Assembly: GCA_050084985.1 (NCBI GenBank)
Contig: JBITNC010000001.1
Location: 147,312,001-147,376,000 of the forward strand
Length of the DNA stretch: 64,000 nt
Source of the DNA: Nageia nagi
Taxonomy: Eukaryota; Pinophyta
Direction: 5' to 3'
Below are positions 35,330 to 47,995 of this stretch, piece after piece (the first letter of the stretch is position 1; the number at the start of each line of letters is the position of its first letter). The translations under genes and the position numbers were made by a program. The notes beneath the pieces were generated by a model. It had not been told where the DNA came from and searched no databases. It was given only the letters and a program-made list of their open reading frames with translations.

Positions 35330-38300
35330 TAATTTAAGTGCAATTAAATGTTCAAGATAACTTATGATTTCAATCCCATACAATCCCAAGCATCTTGAAT
35401 TATTTCTCATAGTATCCCCAAACTATCCCATTTAATCCCAAAGGGTCCCTAATATTTCTCATATGGTCCTCAATCTTAATTTGGGTCCTAATGACTAATT
35501 TGGGATCCTTTCCAATCATTTGAATATTTAATAATCCATAATTTATGTTGATCAATTTTTGTAATTTGTAAATAAAAATGAACACCATAACCTACTTTAA
35601 TTTCAAGTGAGATAATGTAACATTGATGATATTTTCTAATTCTAGTTTCCCACTTCATTAACGTATTTTGTAAACCATAAACTCTTTAAATTTCAAATTT
35701 AACAATTTCTTCAATATTTAATATGAACTAAATAATTTAATCAACTAAAGAATCTCAATAGATAAGACTACTTTTATCACACAAGTTATTACAAGAAGAG
35801 AGATTAAATAGTCTTATGGTAAAATTTAGAAGTAAATCCCTAAAACATATCATTAGTACATAGAAAATCACCTTTGTATTGAAATATCTAAAACATTGTA
35901 CTATGTACCTTTGATAATCTAATGAGATAAATAATAACCATGAATGAATTCAATGCTTGTACAAATGAGTCTAAATAATGCAAGAATCATAACCTTTGAC
36001 ATATTGGTTAGCTTTTCTCTTTGCTAATCTTTCTTAGTTTTACATCCAATATCAAATAGAACAAATAAATTAATGAAAATTCATTAGATATTAATCTTTA
36101 GTAATAGAACTCCTTATCCATGCTCTATTAAATCTTTTTTTAATGTACACTCAAAGTTTTTATGGATGAATGGTTATATGTACTAGGAGTGGATCTTAAG
36201 CATAAGAGGATCAGGATAGCTCATCACTTTTGGACCCTAATGAATATGTACATCATATTTTTAATTAATTCAATTACTTAGAAATAAATCAACACATCAT
36301 ATATTGGGAATTATCCCCATAGTAGTCTCAAGAGGTTTTATTCCATATGGAAGCCACCTCTCTTCATTGAACATAAAATAATAATTGACTTTAAATGGAT
36401 TTCATTATAAAGTTATGGTTGTACTAATAAATAGTTCATTTTTAAATAAAATTCATCATTCAATTAATTAGTTTCATATTTTAACATGCACTTACCAATG
36501 GAGTACACCATCTTATATAAGTAGTAAAACACAATGTAGTGATGTATGTCTTTTATAACCATCCTATCTTACTAATCTTGTAAAATTTGAAAATATTTTC
36601 TTCTACCATATATGATATATGATTTTTTTGTGATAAATTTCATTCTTAAACCTAATTAATAAATTAAATACTAAATACATTAATAGAACCTGTAATCAAA
36701 AATCCTCATTGTATTCTTTTTTTTGAAACATTAACAGTGAATAATAGATGAAACCATTAAGACACAATGCCTTCTCGGGCATTGAATATACTAAATCTAT
36801 TACATAAAATATATTAATGTGATTTATCTTCTTGAGATGTTATACAATAACCATAGATTCAATTTTATTGATATCTCATTAATTGGTTTTATTTCAGGGG
36901 CTTGTGAGTTATTTGGTCTAGCATCCCACTCAAATGGAAAGGTTGGAAAGGCTCATAGGTTTTTGAAAGTACCTTTGCCAAATAAAGATCCAGACCCTAA
37001 AACCTTTACCAACATTCCCAAGACTTGAGAACTTTTCAACAATTAGTTGAAAATAACCTATTATTGTGAGATCAAACTTTCCAAACATTTTTAGCATAAG
37101 ATAAAATGGGATTTTTATTTAGAAGAGGATGTGAACAATGATGTTGTCATGTATAATATGAGACTTTGAATGTTTTGCCAAGGGTTCCTACACATATGCC
37201 TCGATGGAAAGATAGAGTAGACATTATATACAATGTGAATCAAACCCTACGATCTATGTAATGATGGTAATCATAGAGAGCATGGGCAATCAAAGAGCAA
37301 TCACCATAATAAATTCCACCCTTATGACCTTTCTTAGAATTATTCTAACTTACAATACAAGAGAGAGTTCTAAAATAGGATGTGTATAGTTATAAAGCTT
37401 AGTTGTAAATGACTTTTCATTACAATGCGAGCAAGTGTGAACATTCTTCAAAATTTTAGCTAGATTCTACAACTTCTATTCTCCCAAATAATTACTATGC
37501 ATAAATATCTAGTATAGTGGATGATATAATACCAAACAATTTATTTAGAATGATACAAAATCTAGACTCTACATCCTCTAAATGGCCAACAATATGATCC
37601 CAACCAATATTCTTTTGGTAGATGCCATGATGGATGGTGCTATATCTACAAGCTTTGTCATTATAGTCATCATTCAATATACAAGGGAAGGGTTGAATTA
37701 GTCAAAAAAATATTTAATTAGAAGAAATTGTTTGGCTTAGAGCCAAACTCTACAACCTTGACCAGCATTTTCAAAATGAGTCATCATTTGTAAGGTTAGA
37801 TCATAATAGTAAATACAAAATGGGTTCTCTAAAATTATTAAGCATTACAACAAATCCAAGTGTGAATCATAACTCTATAATTTTTTTTATATGCTACCAT
37901 GAGAACTCTAAGGTCCAATAAATAAAAATGGTTTAAACAAAAATATCAATAGTTTGTAATCCTTGAGACACAAAAATAATCATTGAGTAAATGAAGTCTT
38001 GGAATATAGTACTAGAATAAAAGTGAAATACCTTATTTTTAAAATAATATTGTAAGTTATAGGATAATTGACCATGTCCTTTCATACTATTTAAGAAATT
38101 AAAGGTTTTCTCTCTCTACTTTTACAATTTGAAAAAGAGTACAAGACCCCACATGTCATATACCAAACAAAAGGGTCTCTTCAAAGTACTTTAATAGTCA
38201 TAAATATTTAATGAATTCATATTTATTCTACAAACTATAATAAATGTAAGTAGGCTTTACAATGTATCTAAACAACAAGACAAAATTTTACATAAAGAAA

Positions 38301-39450
38301 TATCAAATAATTCTAAAGAGGTCTTTTCTAAAGTACTTTAATAAGTAAATAATTAAGTGGACCTATCTTTCCTCAATTCAATGAAAATAAATGTATCCCA
38401 TCTTGTCTAAGCATTTGTAACAAACTTCATATGTAAGAGTACCAAATAATTACAATGAATTCTTTTTCCATATTACTTTACTAGTAATATTGTCATAAAG
38501 AATCAAACAAGTCTATCTCTCTCCAAACTATAATAAATGTAATAAGAATTTTTGAGACAAAATAACTAAAAACCAAGAGAGAGAGTACCCAAGCTTAAGA
38601 GGAAATAATTCTTTCCTCCACAAGACTCTAAACAAAATTCTTGGGAGGAATGGAAGAATGCTTATCCCTTTAAAAATTTTCAATATTTATAGGCCAAATG
38701 GGACTAATACTTCCAAGAAAAGAACTATTGTTCCACCTCATCACATTTACATGTAAAGGTGGAGATGTTGATATTTTTGTAACAGTTTTGAGAAATCAGC
38801 AAGACTTTATTTCAAATCATTAGCACCTACCTTCAAATAATAAATTGGGTGGGGTTATGAAGTCAATTATTTTGGAGGTACTAAAGTAGTCTAATTATGA
38901 AGAAAAGATAAATGTTATTTTTATCTTTAAGTTAAATTTTATTAATTATTACCAATGTCTTTAGTTAAAGTTTGAATTTCAATCAATAGAATATTCCTTG
39001 TAGGTAAAAAATAAACTTTTAAAAATGCATATTAATCTTTTAAACACACATTTATTACCTACATCGATCCCTTCATCTTGCAACATAAATTTATTAGCAC
39101 ACATTCTCATCCACACATAAATACATTTTCGAAAAAATAGTTTTAATATGCATTTATATGATTTACGAAGGGTCCTTATGAGTTTTTCAACAATTCAATG
39201 CAAATCATTTCTTCACTCTTATCAATTTGTTTCCTTAACCACTCATCTTAGTTCCCTAGGATCTCTATCCTAGTTCCTTTGATAGATCGACCTGTTACTT
39301 GTATCGTAAACAATCTCAAAATCAACATCACATTAATACAAGGAATACCTATTTACATTTATCATCACATAGCAATAAGTTTAAACATAGTTTCATTTAC
39401 ATCCTTGATAGTACTCAAGGTCGATTAGTGCCATTGGGTGGGTCGTTACA
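35330..39450 (-). repeat. Family G LTR fragment C, probably the rest of copy 2 5' LTR
   Basis: The plus strand ends GGTGGGTCGTTACA at 39,450, the best-preserved LTR 5' terminus in the window (TGTAACGACCCACC on the minus strand). Landmarks match LTR B in order: the AATCCC-rich part at 35,370-35,520, GAGGATCAGGATAGC at about 36,205, the TATA box, and the CAACAATTCAATGCAAATCA string at 39,190. The first roughly 1.1 kb of the LTR as read from the 3' terminus is missing. That missing part is what 15,959-16,241 and 24,847-25,330 hold, so these may be one dissected LTR. The short frame at 36,819-37,028 is not supported as a gene. Confidence 0.7.
38684..38692 (-). promoter_or_regulatory. LTR TATA box, fragment C
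   Basis: The minus strand reads CTATAAATA with a preceding GGC, 758 bases from the LTR 5' end, in register with the other three copies. Confidence 0.7.
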
Positions 39451-41100
39451 TGATGCTTGAAAAAAGCATGTTGGATGACTAAGTGAGGGGGAGATAAAAA
39501 TTTGAAACTATTAGAGAAGTTATAGATGATAAATAACCAACAATAGATACCTTTGGGAGAGGGTTTCTTCTAAATAAAGGAAAGAAATGAGATTTCTATA
39601 GAAGATATTATATTGCAATGTTGTGTCTATGGTAGCTGAATTACTTTGGAATAGTTTATGTATAGAATTGGGTCCAAGTTATGGATTCCATATAGGTTAT
39701 TAAATTTACATCCTATTTTGTACAAATTAAACATTGGCACAATGTTTATGATATTGTTTTAAATTTATTGTTATAGGTTTTGGGTACTTGTATAAAACAC
39801 CCGCTTAATCTACCAAATGACCATTTTTTATCCCGATAAAAAAATTATAGATATTATATCTTAATTATTATTATAACTAGAATTATTTTAAGGATATAAT
39901 TAGTATTACGTATTCTTCTATAATTATCATTATTATATCATATTCTTGGGAGTGCTAGTTCTCAACCCTTTCTATATCTTGAATAGTTACAAAAGGAGGA
40001 TCATGGAATGATAATCCCTATCAAATATCTTTAATAGGTGGTTGAAAATACGACATATTTCCATCATGGATTTCTCTTTGTGCCACTTATCTAACAATTT
40101 ATTACACTTTGATCTCTTTACTACTTTATATCTTATGCACATTATCTAACATTGAAATAAGGATATCATTAATAGGTTACATCAATTATTCTCATGATGT
40201 TGGTATGATCATTCTTAGGTAAATGAACTAGTAAATCTAACAACAAGAAAGAATTGATCCAAGCATTAGACATGTAGATGTCACTCCCTTTAAATTTGAT
40301 ATGATCCAAAGTTATTCCCAAGTATATCTTTAGACTATTTGTATTATCTTAAGTATACTCATTATTGATTATATTCCATAGATCATGAATTTTATTTCAA
40401 TTTGTGAATAATCTTTAATTGTGTTTATTTGTTCATCATAAATAATTATTTTTTGTCTACACTAATATAGCATAGACATTTTAGGGTCAAAGGGTTGAAA
40501 ATATTTAAGTAAATACATGTTATCAAATCATCATATTATAAGAATTATATATATATATATATATAATCAATTTTTTTATAGTATCTACTTGTACACCTCT
40601 ATGATAAATATCATTTCTTTCTAAATAAATTTCTAATAATATAAAATCATAGTAATCTAAGTTTCTTTAGTTTTGCTCAATGCAAATTATCCTTACATGA
40701 GATCACTATTAATACCCAAATTAAATTTTTCATAATTAAATTTTTTATTTTTTCTTATAAAATTTAGCAAGAAAGGATTGAGAATATTTCAAACAATGAT
40801 TTTTTTTAATTAAAAGTAAATTTTATATTAATAAAAAAAATCTGTAATTTTAAAAAGTTCTTCAAGAAATTTTACATAAATTCTTAGATAACAGGTAAAA
40901 CTATTAACTTTTTCAAAGATACTGCAATCTTCCTATTTATATTCATCATAATATTAAATATTCATGTTTTTCCCTTTCTACTATCTAATAATTGACTTAA
41001 TTACAATCAATTCTTTCTAACAAGGTTTCCCATCGTTCAAATTTTCTAATTTCCTAGACATAACAGAGAAAACAACTAAGATTACTAGGAAATACTTTAA
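39451..41100. other. AT-rich DNA outside the LTR nest
   Basis: No gene recognised. A pure AT dinucleotide run lies at about 40,547-40,566. Several A- or T-homopolymers follow to 40,860. The first 400 bases after the LTR end have slightly higher complexity but no open frame. Confidence 0.5.
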
Positions 41101-41104
41101 AGCA

Positions 41105-41280
41105 ATTAAGCATTAAAGTCTTCAGATAAAAATCGTATGGTAGAAGTGTTCTCCAGCGCCATAGGTACATTACTCCAACTGTGAATGGCTCTAACTCCAG
41201 TAATCTTCAATTTGAATATATTCCTTTAGTTCCATTCCGCTCTTTTTCTCCGGATTTATGTATGAGTATTTAGGAGATCA
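41105..41280 (-). other. CpG-bearing island with a short minus-strand frame
   Basis: This stretch is richer in GC than its surroundings and keeps several CpGs (CAGCGCC, TTCCGCTC, CTCCGGA), which are rare elsewhere except in the F-box exon. On the minus strand a 28-codon frame (41,277-41,191) ends INPEKKSGMELKEYIQIED, then YWS and TAG. It could be the last exon of a lost or distant gene, or only an unmethylated regulatory patch. I do not recognise the peptide, and no splice acceptor stands out. Confidence 0.3.
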
Positions 41281-42600
41281 AATAATGAATTATTAAAGGT
41301 ATATATATATATTTGAATTTCTTTTATACATGTGTACTTGCCGTTTTCACTTCAATAAATAGTTAAAGAGTTGATTTTATTTTTATGAAAAATGAAAAAG
41401 GAAATGTGTATGTTTATATCTAGCAATGATAGAAAAATAATTTTAAATATTTCATTTTCTTTTCATTAGAAAATTGAAATATAAGTAAAATATTTATTTT
41501 ATTATTGCTTTCACTATGAAAGAAAAACTTATAAATTACATATGTAAGATTTGTAGTGATTAAAAGAATTTATTTTCACTATAAACTTAAATAAAAGATA
41601 TGAACAAAGATATTTTAAAAAAAAATGATATATCAAAATGGTCTTGCAATAATTTTTTTATATATGATAATTAATTTTAAACTTATGATTACATGGAAAC
41701 AACAATTTTGAACTTGTGATTAGTTTACAACAACAATATATTCTCCTATTTATAGGAGAGATATGGGTGGTTATAGGGTAATGTTGAAATGCTATTGTTG
41801 TTATTCTTTCACACTCTTGTGTATTGAAAGTTATTGTACTCTTGATCAAGGTTGGCCTAATAGAAAAGAAGAGAGAGGATCTTTGGAAAAGTGGATTAAA
41901 CCAAGAAAGTGGATCAACCTTTATATATCTTATGTTATGTGGTTTGGATTGTTGTGATTTACTTGTAAATTTTAAAATTATCTCCATATACTCATGTTGA
42001 TATTTGTTTCATAATATTAACAAATGGGTATTTTGAGTTATTATTATTTTTCTACTATTTTTAACTCTATTAGAAATATCTCCTCCATAAAAACTTAATT
42101 ATAATAAATGAAAATAATTATGAGTGCAACTCAGAAATTGTTTTATTTATTTATTTATAAAATATTATCGTTATTCATCTATTGAACATTTTAATAAGTA
42201 TCTATATTATATAATAGATAATATAATTTTTTATATGATAGGTTAAATAAGAATTATTATGTTCTATAATTGTATAAATATTACTTGATAATGCATGATC
42301 TTTTATACTTTTACTCTCAAATTATATAAAATACCCCATAATTAGCTATCTTTGATGCAAATGATATGATGTATTGATGATTCATTGAGTTGTGATCTAT
42401 TTTTTCAATTAAATTTATTTACATAAGAAAATATTTTGTAAATTATCTTGACTTAGTGAAGTAATTTTAAGATATACTTTTAAAAAAGTATGGTTGAATG
42501 TATAAGTAGAAATTGATATATGTTTCTAGAAAAAAATAGATATACATATTTAAATAATAGTAATAATCAAAATATAAAGTTAGTATCATAAAAATGTTAG
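41281..42600. other. AT-rich DNA
   Basis: No supported gene. A segment at 41,740-41,960 is less AT-rich and has overlapping open frames on both strands (109 and 64 codons), but neither resembles a known protein. It looks more like the body of an old repeat than a gene. Confidence 0.4.
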
Positions 42601-44860
42601 GAAGCCTTTATAAATAACAAAATAAAATTCAGAAAGGCTTACAAATATTTAGGTGGTAGTACCATGGAATTTTGTTACAATATTATTAATTATAGAAATA
42701 TGACCTAGAAATTATTATGTATTATCATACATGCTTTGTTATTTTAAAATTAGTCTATGCAAGAATGACATGAAAATTTTAGTGCTATTGTCAATAGAGG
42801 CACAAAGCACTAGTAATATTTTCTTTATAAAATATAAATGAAAAATCTTAGAACCTACGTTAAATTCCACACCATACTCTTATCATAAATTAAGATTGAA
42901 ATTTTAATATTCTATAAAGCAATGCCCTCTACATAACTTTTAATATTCATGTCTTTCATGTAAGGTGCATGTTTTTGATAGTAAACTAAAGAAATTAAAA
43001 GAAGGCATTGATATGCACCTTACCACTTATTGTTATAAATATGGATAATTTTCTTTCACAAATAACACATATTATATAGTTGCTTCCCATTTGATTATCA
43101 AATTTTATTTGTACAAAATTTAGAAAATTGTAAAATACTTTAGTTACTATAAGGTATTAATATTCATTATATTTATTCCTTAAAAAATGGTTGCAAGAAT
43201 GGAGTTCACTTGATCTTGTTCAAGAACATCTAACAATATCTTCTCATAAACATACTTGAGAATAATTTATCCATGAATATCCATGCTTGATTTTAAATTT
43301 TATACATTTTATATCTTGTGATGCTTATTTAAAAGGATCTAAAACTAGTCAATTAGATTTTATAAAAATACTTGAGAGCCTCACAACTATTCCTACTCTA
43401 TGTATATTCTTTAATCATACATTCCTACATTCCTTGGGATACTATCGATTATCTAAATATAATATGAATATTGATTGGTGTTATCATGCATTTTATATTA
43501 TATCAAAAGCATGTTATGTTAAGATAATGTAAATATATTACAATGATATTGTTAAATATGGAAATGCAACCAAAACATTGTTTAATATTATCATATATTG
43601 AATATTATTTTGAACTTAACCTATGCAAGAATGAAATAAATATTACATTCATATTATAATGTAAGTACATATTGTATTATTGCAATGTTTATGTGCTTAG
43701 ACTATACATGCATATTGTTGGGTACTATCATTAATATTATATTACTTTGAACTTAGGCTACGTAAGTAATACATGAACATTTCAATTATAATATCATGTA
43801 AACTAAAACTATATTATCCAAGTTATTCATATTGCAAGGATATTATCTTCTTACACTATGTTATTAAGGAATGAAATAAATATTATAATAATATAGGTAT
43901 ATTACACAAAACATACTATAAAAATATGATATGGGAATATTCTAGTGGTATTACCATGGAAGTTTTGTAAATATGAGAGTATATGTGCATAAATTTATAT
44001 TATTATATCATGTACTTACATAAAATAAAAATCATTTTATCAAATTATTCTATGGATTTTTTAACTATTTATATTGATAGTTCCTACTTATGCAAGAATA
44101 TGATATACAATGTACTAATATTGAACAAGGAACTAGGAATACATTTCAAAGACATAATCATAATGTATTAAATTTATATGATAGAATATGCAAGAATGTA
44201 TATCCTAGAAACAATCCTATTACATAAGCATAATAAAGTTCCTCTTTCCATAGGCAAATTTCAAAGTCCATCTTAGACCTAGTCTTCTCTATATTTTATC
44301 AAAGTCTAGAAAAATAAAGTTATAAGTATAGGGAATGCTTACTTTGTAAAATAAAAATGGTAAATATTATAATGTATATTATCTCTTCATCATAAATTAA
44401 TCTCCAAAATATAATAGCCTACAAATATATATTTTATACATCACTTTTAATTTCTTTTTGTGATTCCAAAGATGTATTTAATTTAAGGTGCAAATTTATC
44501 ATTAAACTTTGAATAAGTTTAAACAAGTTATTCAAATGCACCTTTCATTATGTAGGTATATAATGATAATCTTTTTTAAAGTAGTATGCATTATGTAGTT
44601 AATTTTTAATTTATTCTAAATAATTTCTTTATGAAAAATCAAGAACATTATACAATATTTTAGTTTCTATAAGGCATACATAAACATTTCCATCAATTGT
44701 ATTTATTCCTTGAACAAAGATTGTAAGAATGGGTCTCACTTTATTATATACAATAATATCAAAAATATCTCTTAATATACATACCCAATCATTTTAATAT
44801 TTTCTTGATTTAATGTATGAGATTTCTTTGTGTGATGATCACCCATATTTATGAATAGCA
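42600..44860. repeat. Diverged tandem duplication, offset about 1.3-1.5 kb
   Basis: Ordered short matches link 42,640-43,300 with 43,940-44,850: TACCATGGAA near 42,660 and 43,955, CATCATAAATTA-like strings near 42,885 and 44,390, AAGGTGCA near 42,963 and 44,485, and TTTATTCCTT at about 43,173 and 44,703. The offset grows from 1.3 to 1.53 kb, so indels have occurred. Smaller repeats of a CTATGCAAGAATGA motif occur between them. No coding function is seen. Confidence 0.45.
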
Positions 44861-46785
44861 CATCCACTAATTCTTACCATTCTTGATGGGGAATTTCAAT
44901 TACTATTATATTGATAATAACTTATGAAGACGCATATCTATTATTTTGCAATATATAAGGGTATCTATAAAATAGCATTATTTAATTATACCTTCATTGT
45001 TTTATTAAGATAAATACATCACTTAAGAAAGATATTGTGGCATATTAAAAGTACAATGGATATACAAGCTAGGAGTTATGAGAGTAGGTATCCTAAGTAT
45101 GAGGTTGTCCAATTATATTAAAGAAGATAACTTGGTAAAATAAAATAAAATTAAAAAATAAAAGAAAGATTATTTATTTTATCAAGGTATATGATTAATA
45201 ATATATTCATGCATGTATGTTGTATTGTATTACAATAAGGGTTTATTATATTAAATAAAAGTTAGATATGAAATTGAGTTTCATGTTTGAATATTAATCC
45301 TAGTTATTAGAATTAATAGTATTCAATTTACATATACGGATAGTTATGTATCTAATGAATGTATCAAAATACCCTCTCACCTCATATTTGATGGCTGAAA
45401 TGGGTAAGAATAAGAATATTTAAGAATATAGTTGTTATATAAAGGGCTTAGGTTGTCTATTACTCCATTCCTATGAAAAATATCCTATAGTGAATAAAAG
45501 AAAGATTTTAAATGAGAAAACTTTTAGATGTTATTTTTATCAATACATTTTATAAGATCAAAGACTAAATCATTCAATAATTTTGTAAATGTAAGTTATA
45601 TGAGGAATTAGCTAGATTTTTTGATATATAAAGAATTTTATCAAATAAAATCCTTATCATCTTAATGCTCTTACGAATGTTTGGTTTTAGTATGATATTT
45701 GGCTAATCAATGGATATAATTTTAGATTTTGGATTTTCTATTTGGCTACTATATTGTTCCTTCATTCCTTCTTTTTATATTTATGAAGATGAATATATTT
45801 TTAAAAGATGCATTTTTTAATAAATCCTAAAATTTATTATAGAAATATTTCTTTTCAATATCAAGATGAAATAATGCCATTCTGTTACCCAACAATATCT
45901 TGTTAATACACAAAATGTAGCTCATATAATCTATCTTATATTTTATAAAATATATTTTTCCCAAATAATACCTAACCGATCTATTCTATATTTTTGAATA
46001 TATATCATGTGTTTACAAAAATATCTAACAAATATTCTTCTAGTAGTTTTTGTATTCAATCTTTCATTCATACATTTCTTATACATCATTAGTAGTATGT
46101 AAGTATAAAACACCAAAATATAAAATCCTCATATATCAATGAATGATCTCTAACAATCACTAGCATCGTCATACCACTCCAAATGTTTGAGAATAAGTAT
46201 CCTAAATTAAATGGTATATTACAATTTTTTTACAATATCTATGTTAACATGTTTCTCAAATGCCATATAATTCCACCATCATCTCAAAGAATGAACTCAA
46301 GAGTGTCTTGGTCAAAAGTATTGCTGAATTTACTACATATTTTTCCAACATCTTTTGTACTATTTCAACACCATATTCCATCATCATATATTAAGTAAAA
46401 GGAGTATCTTATAAACAATTTGGTCAAGGATACTAATTTTATCTTTAATAGCCTAAATATTAACATATATTTAAAATTAAAGATGACATGAACAAAGGAA
46501 GTAGAGAATCAAAATGCTTTGCAAATTGATTTGCATGGGAAAAAATATTAATCTTTTGTATTGAGCCATGAAGCCCAACTCTAGGGTGCCCAAGACCCTC
46601 AACCAAAGCCCTCCTTAAGAGATGTAGTCTTCTCTAAACATTTATCTCACCAAAGAGGTCCTACCTTCAAACCAACATTCAGTCATATATTTTTCTAGCT
46701 AACAAACCCTAAAAAGAATGAGTAAGGGTGTCTTTGTGTGATAAAGGAAATACCCAAGTAGAAATTTAGAGTAAGAATATTAACA
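44861..46785. other. AT-rich DNA before the LINE
   Basis: No domain recognised. The open frame at 46,183-46,398 is 71 codons long and matches nothing I know. The LINE 5' UTR may begin near 46,550, where the sequence becomes less AT-rich. Confidence 0.45.
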
Positions 46786-46789
46786 ATGG

Positions 46790-47990
46790 TATTGAAATCC
46801 TACAAAACCAAGGACTCATTTTTCATTTTTTGGGCTCCTGGATTCATCCCAATGCCATTGAAATATGGGTTAGCTGGACATGGGAAATAAAGGGCCAAGT
46901 CACCATGAGCCACTATTCAAATGTCTATTTCTTAGTGGTGTATACTACTAAAGAGGAAAAACATGGAGTATAGCATTACAGGTGATGGTTTTTTGGAATA
47001 TCTTTCTTCTTCATGAAACTATGGCAACCCAAATTCAAACCTAGCATGGAAGAATCGATGGAACTCCTATTTGGGTTCTTCTACCAAATCTCCTTAGAGA
47101 ACTATGGAAAGAAGAGGTGTTTGAAGCCATAAGAGGCTCCATTGGCATATACCAATGTACTTATAACAACACTCAAGAGGTATGGTCCCTCTCTTATGCT
47201 CACATATGTGTTAATGTTGACCTCAAAACCACTCTTACCATTAAGATCTGCATCAACCTCATAGATGATGGTCTAGTGTATGAATAGATGCTTGATTATG
47301 AGAATATACCCTTTATATGTAGGGTTTGTTTTGAATATGATCACCTATTTAGATCTTTCCCTTATGTAAAACCTGATCCCTTAGTCTAATTAGAGCCTAA
47401 ACTATTAGTAGATGGGTTCCAACAATAAAGATATAAAAAAATCATGGGAAAACCTTAGATCCACTAGGTGAAAAATGCCCTCACCTTATTCAATCATCAA
47501 AACCTAAATAGATGCCCTCTAATCCCAACAAATTTATGATATTGAACTAAAATGACTACATATAATACCATATCGATAGCCCAACTAAGGAAAATAATAG
47601 AATGAAAAATATTCCCCACCTTACTTCCTCAAATAACAAGCATTTATTCTCACCTGTCTCATCCATAGAAAAAAGTAATCACCAATACAAAAAACCACCC
47701 CTATAGTGAAGTCCCCACACTAGTAGAGGAGTCACCATTGTAAGAGATGGATACTAATATGCTAGAAGATAATCCAAAATCATCACCCCCTACTATAGAG
47801 GGCCAAACCTCCATAGACATCTCACACAAATTAAATCAAATACTAGGATTTAATGGAAAAACTATCAAATAAAGTACAAACTCACTAAAAACCTTCAATG
47901 CAGAGAGAAACTACATCAAATAGCTAGAGAAGGGATTGATGATGGCTCCCAGCCTCTATTGGAGGAAATTCTTGATCCAAAAAGATAGCC
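46790..47990 (+). pseudogene. LINE ORF1: DUF4283 and zinc knuckle
   Basis: Translation in shifting frames gives WTWEIKGQVTMSHYSNVYFL, then FFMKLWQPKFKPSME, GIPIWVLLPNLLRELWKEEV and YAHICVNVDLKTTL, matching DUF4283 in order. YENIPFICRVCFEYDH at 47,297-47,344 leads into a CCHC zinc knuckle (47,318-47,359) whose last Cys is Phe. The remaining part to 47,990 is a Pro- and Thr-rich tail without domains. The protein would bind LINE RNA; this copy cannot be made. Confidence 0.8.
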
Positions 47991-47995
47991 CATAA

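Noticed and set aside
36819-37028. 69-codon frame ending DPKTFTNIPKT
   Set aside because: It lies inside a family G LTR fragment, is not conserved in the other LTRs and has no domain.
41658-41987. 109-codon minus-strand frame
   Set aside because: No recognisable family, overlapping open frame on the plus strand, AT-rich repeat-like surroundings.
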